From positions 1,750,001-1,814,000 of the forward strand of contig NZ_CP032125.1 in the NCBI RefSeq assembly GCF_003544895.1: a DNA stretch of 64,000 nt. The letters run 5' to 3'. The stretch comes from Profundibacter amoris. Its GTDB lineage: Bacteria; Pseudomonadota; Alphaproteobacteria; Rhodobacterales; Rhodobacteraceae. The notes beneath the pieces are model-generated. The model was not told the DNA's origin. It searched no databases and saw only the letters and a list, made by a program, of their open reading frames with translations. A program made the position numbers and the translations under genes. Of the stretch, positions 59,156 to 64,000 are shown in pieces. The first letter of the stretch is position 1. The number at the start of each line of letters is the position of its first letter.

Positions 59156-61959
59156 TGGCACGTAAACCAAAGGCGCCCAAACAGGTCGAAACGCTGGTGC
59201 ATGACGACGCATCGCGCAAAAACATTCCCTCGGCCGAATTGCAATCCATTGCCCAGCGGATGGAGGAAACTGATCCCAGCCAGCCCGTCACCTACAAGCG
59301 CACCCACCCATTGGCGCAGGGCGAGACCCGCGAACGTGATCCCGACCTTGATCCACAGATCATCTGGAAGGGCATGGAAATCCGGCTGACGCACGATCAG
59401 ATCGAACAGATCAAACAGACCGGCAAGATCGAGATCGGCGAGGCGCAGCTGGTTTGGCGCGGCAAGGATACCCAAGACTGGTCTGATCTGGTGGTGCAAA
59501 CCCCGCCGGTTTACATTCAGGAAAAAATCCACCCAAAGGCCATCATTGACGATCTGAAAAAACAAACAGCTGAGCGGCAAAAATCCGAGGCCGACATCCC
59601 CGATCTGTTTGCCGATTTCAACGGCATTGATCCCGAGGCCAGAACCGAATTTTACCAGCACGACCAACATTGGACCAACCGGATGATTCTGGGCGACAGC
59701 CTGCAAGTGATGGCGTCACTGGCGGAACGCGAAGGCCTGCGGGGCAAGGTGCAATGCATCTATTTTGACCCACCTTACGGGATCAAGTTTAATTCCAACT
59801 GGCAGGTGTCCACACGGTCGCGCGATGTGAAAGACGGCAAGCTGGATCAGATCACGCGGGAGCCCGAACAGGTCAAGGCGTTTCGCGATACATGGAAGGA
59901 CGGCATCCATTCCTACCTGACGTATTTGCGCGACCGGATGACCGCGATGCGCGATATGCTGACGGAAAGCGGCAGTATATTCGTGCAGATCGGCGACGAG
60001 AACGTGCATCGGGTAAGGGCGCTGATGGATGAGGTGTTTGGGGAGGAGAATTACGTCACTACAATAACTTATAAAACAACAAGCGGAGTGCCGCTAAAAC
60101 GAGCGCCTAAAAGGATTTCAGATACGATCATTGCATATGCAAAGAGTGCGGATGGTAACAAATTCAGAAAGCTCTACACATTGCTTAACAAAGACCAATC
60201 TACATTTGAGACCCTCCCATTGCACTCCGCGAGTTTAGGCAACAACGTCAAGCGCTCATTTCAAGGTAAAACATGGGGTATACCCAATGGTCATTGGCGT
60301 CACACTGACGATGGCTTTGAGCGCCTAGTTATGGCGGATAGGATAGTTAACACGGGAACAGTAATTCGATCAAAATCGTTTGCTAACGACTTTCCTGCAA
60401 AAGAATTAACTTCTGCATGGATGGATACAGGGCCAGAGTTACAAAAGAACTATGTTGTTCAAACTAACCAATTGCCAATCCAACGCTGCATCCTCATGGC
60501 CACCGACCCCGGTGATCTGGTGATGGACCCGACCTGTGGCTCTGGCACCACCGCCACGGTGGCGGAACAATGGGGGCGGCGCTGGATCACTATGGATACC
60601 TCCCGCGTGTCGCTCGCCCTTGCCCGCGCCCGCTTGATGGGCGCGCGCTATCCCTATTACCTATTGGCCGACAGCCCCGAGGGCCGCGCCAAGGAACAGG
60701 ATGTCAGCGGTAAAATCCAGCCCGACACCCCCATGCGCGGCGATATCCGGCAGGGCTTTGTTTACGAACGTGCCCCGCATATCATGCTAAAAACCATCGC
60801 CAACAACGCCGAGATTGATGTGATCTGGGAAGGCTATCAGGAAAAACTGGAACCTTTGCGCAAGGCATTGAACACGGCCGTTGGGGAAACTTGGGAAGAA
60901 TGGCAAATCCCGCGCGAGGCTGGCGAGGGCTGGTCAGCGGAGGCGGCCAAGCTGCATTCCGAGTGGTGGGAACACCGCATTGCCCGCCAGCAAGACATCG
61001 ACAAATCCATCGCCCAAAAGGCCGATGTCGAAATGCTCTATGATCGCCCCTATCAGGATAATACCAAGGTGCGCGTGGCAGGCCCGTTCACGGTTGAAAG
61101 CCTATCGCCGCATCGGGTTATTCCGGCAGACGAGGATGATCTAACAGACGATCTGGACGCCGCCGCAGGCAAGCGCGTGGCCCCCAGCCCGGAACAGGAT
61201 TTCGCCCAGATGGTTCTGGAAAACCTGAAATCCGCCGGTGTGCATCAGGCCGCCAAAGATGACCGGATCGAATTCATTGATATCGAGGGCTGGCCCGGCG
61301 ACTACATCGCCGCCGTCGGCACCTATAACGAGGGCAATGTCACCCGCCGCGCCGGTATCTTTATCGGCCCCGAATTTGGCACCATCACCCGCGCCGATCT
61401 AACGGCAGCCGCCCGCGAGGCAAATGACGCGCGTTTTGATGCGCTGATCGCCTGCGGTTTCAATTTTGACGCCCATACCAGCGAGCTGACCAAACTTGGC
61501 CCGCTGCCGATCCTGAAGGCCAAGATCAACCCCGATCTACACATGTCGGATGAGCTGAAAAACACCGGCAAGGGCAACCTGTTTGTGGTGTTCGGCGAAC
61601 CGGACATCGAGTGGTGTTTTGATGAGGACGGTCAGATCGTGGTCGAGGTGCTGGGCGTAGATGTGTTTGACCCCAAAACCGGCGAAGTGCGGGCCAGCGG
61701 CAAAGACGACATCGCCGCGTGGTTTGTTGATACGGATTACAACGAGGAAAGTTTCTTTGTGCGTCACGCCTATTTCATGGGCGCGAATGACCCGTATAAA
61801 TCGCTGAAAACCACACTGAAGGCCGAGATTGATGCCGAAGCATGGGCAACGCTCTACCGCGACACCTCGCGCCCATTTTCGCGCCCTGATAGCGGACGGT
61901 TTGCGGTGAAGGTGATCAACCACTTTGGCGACGAAGTTATGAAAGTGTTTACGGTGTGA
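59155..61959 (+). CDS. Large site-specific adenine DNA methyltransferase (beta class)
   Basis: 934 residues. Motif IV is CIYFDPPYGIKFNSNW (about residue 203) and motif I DPTCGSGTTATVAEQWGRRWITMDTSRVSLA (about 457), the beta-class order of type III Mod proteins. The segment between (about 295-445; 60041-60490) is the target-recognition region and is clearly AT-richer than both sides. An extra 450-residue C-terminal part (DPKTGEVRASGKDDIAAWFVDTDYNEESFFVRHAYF) is conserved in this Res-linked group but has no named domain I know. Overlaps Res by 1 bp. Confidence 0.87.
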   Translation: MARKPKAPKQVETLVHDDASRKNIPSAELQSIAQRMEETDPSQPVTYKRTHPLAQGETRERDPDLDPQIIWKGMEIRLTHDQIEQIKQTGKIEIGEAQLVWRGKDTQDWSDLVVQTPPVYIQEKIHPKAIIDDLKKQTAERQKSEADIPDLFADFNGIDPEARTEFYQHDQHWTNRMILGDSLQVMASLAEREGLRGKVQCIYFDPPYGIKFNSNWQVSTRSRDVKDGKLDQITREPEQVKAFRDTWKDGIHSYLTYLRDRMTAMRDMLTESGSIFVQIGDENVHRVRALMDEVFGEENYVTTITYKTTSGVPLKRAPKRISDTIIAYAKSADGNKFRKLYTLLNKDQSTFETLPLHSASLGNNVKRSFQGKTWGIPNGHWRHTDDGFERLVMADRIVNTGTVIRSKSFANDFPAKELTSAWMDTGPELQKNYVVQTNQLPIQRCILMATDPGDLVMDPTCGSGTTATVAEQWGRRWITMDTSRVSLALARARLMGARYPYYLLADSPEGRAKEQDVSGKIQPDTPMRGDIRQGFVYERAPHIMLKTIANNAEIDVIWEGYQEKLEPLRKALNTAVGETWEEWQIPREAGEGWSAEAAKLHSEWWEHRIARQQDIDKSIAQKADVEMLYDRPYQDNTKVRVAGPFTVESLSPHRVIPADEDDLTDDLDAAAGKRVAPSPEQDFAQMVLENLKSAGVHQAAKDDRIEFIDIEGWPGDYIAAVGTYNEGNVTRRAGIFIGPEFGTITRADLTAAAREANDARFDALIACGFNFDAHTSELTKLGPLPILKAKINPDLHMSDELKNTGKGNLFVVFGEPDIEWCFDEDGQIVVEVLGVDVFDPKTGEVRASGKDDIAAWFVDTDYNEESFFVRHAYFMGANDPYKSLKTTLKAEIDAEAWATLYRDTSRPFSRPDSGRFAVKVINHFGDEVMKVFTV

Positions 61960-61960
61960 T

Positions 61961-64000
61961 ATGAAGTTTCTGATCGCAAATACCTTTAGCCAGTCATTGG
62001 GCAAATTGCAGGCGCAAGAGCAAAAAGCCGCCAAGGTGACGGCGCTTGATTTGCAAATGGACCCATCAGCGCCCGGGTTGCAATTTCACCGGATCAGCAA
62101 TTCCAAGGATGCCAATTTCTGGTCAATCCGCGTCAGCCGCGATCTGCGCATCATCGTGCATAAAACCGCAAACAGTTTTTTGATTTGTTTTGTGGGGCAC
62201 CACGATGATGCCTATGCATGGGCGGAGCGGCGACGTGTAGACACCCACCCGCGCACAGGGGCCGCCCAAATCGTCGAGGTGCGCGAACGGGTTGAGGAAA
62301 TCCCAGTTTATGTGGAAGTGCCCGCCGAAGCACCGCCAGAACCAAAGATATTCGCATCCCTTGCTGAGGATGATTTGCTGGGTGTCGGTGTGCCCGAAGA
62401 GTGGCTGAACGATGTGCAAAACGCCACGGAAAACAGTTTCTTTGATCTGCACGACCACCTGCCCGGAGAAGCCTCTGAGGCGCTGTTGAATTTTGCAACG
62501 GGTGGCAAGCTGTCGATTGGCTTCCTTGTCGCTTCTGATACAACACCCTTTGAGCATCCCGATGCCATGCGTCGGTTTCGGGCCTTTGACAATGTCGATG
62601 AACTTAAAACCGCGCTTGATCTGCCTTGGGAACAATGGATCGTTTTCTTACACCCCTCGCAACGGGCTGTTGTTGAGCGTGTTTTCAACGGTCCTGCACG
62701 GGTCACAGGATCGGCGGGCACCGGCAAAACCATTGTCGCCCTACACCGCGCCGCCAGACATCTGCGCGAAGACGCGAATGCGCGGGTATTGCTGACCAGC
62801 TTTTCCAGCCCTCTGGCCAACTCGATCAAAGGTAAACTTGCGCTGTTGCTCTCCGAAGAGCAGCACCTACTGGATCGCGCCACGGTTCTTTCTTTTAAGG
62901 GAATAGCCAAAGAGCTGTTCATGCTGATCAATGGGCACGAGCCGCGCATCGCCAACGACAGCCAAGTTTCCGATGTCATATCCGCTGCAAAATCCAAGCT
63001 GGACTATCAGGACAACAGTTTGAACTTCCTGCTTTCCGAGTGGCGAAATGTGGTTGATGCTTGGCAGATTTCAGATCTTGAAAGTTATTCATCGGTCCAA
63101 AGAATTGGCCGCAGAAATCGTCTGGGCAATCAGCAACGCGCAAGGTTATGGCCTGTTTTTGAGCAGGCAAAACGGTCAATCAGCAATATGGGACGGACAA
63201 CTTGGGATGAGGTTTTCCAGAGTGTTGCTGACTATTATTTCAGCAAGCCTGAAAAACCATTTAGCCATGTTGTTGTTGATGAATCACAAGACTTAAGCGT
63301 TACCCAACTTCGAATGCTTTCAGCAATCTCCGCTGACAGTGCCAACTGCCTATTTTTTGCTGGTGACATCGGGCAGCGGATTTTTCAAGAACCCTTTTCT
63401 TGGAAATCCCATGGAATAGATATTCGAGGGCGTTCATCCACCTTAAAGGTCAATTACCGTACCTCACACCAAATACGTATGGTTATAGACAAATTGCTCC
63501 CTGAAACCTTACGCGATGCGGATGGCAATGAAGACAGCCGACAAGGCGTGGTTTCTGTCATAAATGGGACCAAGCCAATCTTGCAGGATTTTCCCAACCA
63601 ACAATCAGAGAACACTGCTGTTTCGGAATGGATTAGCAAACAAATATCCCAAGGTGTTGAGCCACATGAAATTGGCATTTTCACACGCGAAACAGACCAA
63701 CTAATTCGTGCACGTAGGGCGGTCCAACAGGCTAATCAATCTGTATGCGAACTATCCGAACGACAAGAAAGAGCTGAAGCTGCTGTCCGGATTGGCACCA
63801 TGCATCTTGCCAAAGGGCTAGAATTCCGCAGCGTCTGCGTTATGGCGTGTGATGAAGGTATTCTTCCATTAGAAAATAGGTTGGACATTTCCGGAGACGA
63901 AGATGAATTAGAGCTTCACTTCGAAACCGAGCGCCACCTATTCTACGTTGCATGCACTAGGGCTAGGGATGATCTGTTGGTAACAAGCGTTAGGCCACGT
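61961..64000 (+). CDS. SF1 (UvrD-like) helicase with a RelE-like N-terminal domain (partial)
   Basis: Open for 680 codons to the window end; the ATG is one base after the Mod stop. Residues 1-95 look like a RelE/HigB mRNA-interferase fold: FSQSLGKLQAQEQKAAKVTAL, DPSAPGLQFHRI, WSIRVSRDLRIIVHK, VGHHDDAYAWAERRR. The helicase follows: Q motif HPSQRAVVERV, Walker A VTGSAGTGKTIVALHRA (about 249), motif II VVVDESQDLSV (about 436), FFAGDIGQRIF, motif V TMHLAKGLEFRSVCVM, motif VI RHLFYVACTRARDDLLVT. GC falls after about 63000. Confidence 0.85.
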   Translation, partial: MKFLIANTFSQSLGKLQAQEQKAAKVTALDLQMDPSAPGLQFHRISNSKDANFWSIRVSRDLRIIVHKTANSFLICFVGHHDDAYAWAERRRVDTHPRTGAAQIVEVRERVEEIPVYVEVPAEAPPEPKIFASLAEDDLLGVGVPEEWLNDVQNATENSFFDLHDHLPGEASEALLNFATGGKLSIGFLVASDTTPFEHPDAMRRFRAFDNVDELKTALDLPWEQWIVFLHPSQRAVVERVFNGPARVTGSAGTGKTIVALHRAARHLREDANARVLLTSFSSPLANSIKGKLALLLSEEQHLLDRATVLSFKGIAKELFMLINGHEPRIANDSQVSDVISAAKSKLDYQDNSLNFLLSEWRNVVDAWQISDLESYSSVQRIGRRNRLGNQQRARLWPVFEQAKRSISNMGRTTWDEVFQSVADYYFSKPEKPFSHVVVDESQDLSVTQLRMLSAISADSANCLFFAGDIGQRIFQEPFSWKSHGIDIRGRSSTLKVNYRTSHQIRMVIDKLLPETLRDADGNEDSRQGVVSVINGTKPILQDFPNQQSENTAVSEWISKQISQGVEPHEIGIFTRETDQLIRARRAVQQANQSVCELSERQERAEAAVRIGTMHLAKGLEFRSVCVMACDEGILPLENRLDISGDEDELELHFETERHLFYVACTRARDDLLVTSVRPR

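Larger units (their letters stand above)
54511..64000. mobile_element. Left part of a tRNA-integrated genomic island
   Basis: From the tRNA fragment rightward: integrase remnant, IS481-family copy, and a three-gene defence-like operon that leaves the window. Parts are clearly AT-richer than the core chromosome (54.6-57.2 kb, 60.05-60.48 kb, 63.0-64.0 kb). The right end is not seen; by the orientation of the fragment an intact tRNA gene, minus strand, should close it. Confidence 0.7.

Overview
This window looks like chromosomal DNA of a Rhodobacterales (Roseobacter-group) alphaproteobacterium. The reasons are a CtrA response regulator next to a SciP-type (DUF1153) CtrA antagonist, an LpxI-type lipid A pathway, a fused HisI without HisE, a HerA-like DUF853 ATPase, an IalB-family periplasmic protein, dense GC-rich coding, and GC-rich intergenic hairpins. 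The assignment rests on gene content and style only; no genus is claimed.

Layout. 1-6.2 kb: the end of gyrA, tRNA modification (trmFO) and charging-like (gluQ) genes, hisI, an IscU-like protein and a soluble chemoreceptor. 6.3-13 kb: DNA repair and cell-cycle block on the minus strand (sciP, ctrA, ligA, recG), with mnmA divergent. 13.1-25.2 kb: one long minus-strand envelope and translation block, transcribed pyrH-frr-uppS-cdsA-dxr-rseP-(44-aa membrane protein)-bamA-ompH-fabZ-lpxA-lpxI-lpxB. It couples isoprenoid carrier, phospholipid, lipid A and outer-membrane protein assembly. 25.3-38.5 kb: miaA, an AraC regulator, a VOC dioxygenase-like protein, a frameshifted SUMF1-domain protein, a lytic transglycosylase, ssb, aroB-aroK, a small membrane protein plus helical-repeat protein plus xerD group, a CorC/CNNM-type protein and a HerA-like ATPase. 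38.5-38.9 kb has no protein gene but carries two plus-strand terminators, so it may encode two small RNAs. 38.9-45.6 kb: ialB-like, lpxD, an L,D-transpeptidase divergent from a DUF882/M15-like Tat protein, and an acyltransferase broken at a C8 tract.

45.6-54.3 kb is catabolic: an E1 alpha/beta-fusion 2-oxoacid dehydrogenase with an atypical acyltransferase-like partner, a divergent Lrp regulator leading a saccharopine-dehydrogenase-like and an ALDH7-like gene (a lysine/alpha-aminoadipate-type degradation set, inferred), and a bifunctional enoyl-CoA hydratase/3-hydroxyacyl-CoA dehydrogenase.

54.5 kb to the end is the left part of a foreign island. A tRNA 3'-half (attachment scar) abuts the remnant of a tyrosine integrase. 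An IS481-family element truncates both that integrase and the first gene of a defence-like operon: a Res-type helicase-nuclease, a large beta-class adenine methyltransferase, and an SF1 helicase with a RelE-like N-terminal domain that runs off the window. The transposase itself carries a 37-bp palindromic insert that breaks its frame. Several frameshifts in the window sit in homopolymers, so read errors must be excluded before calling phase variation or decay.
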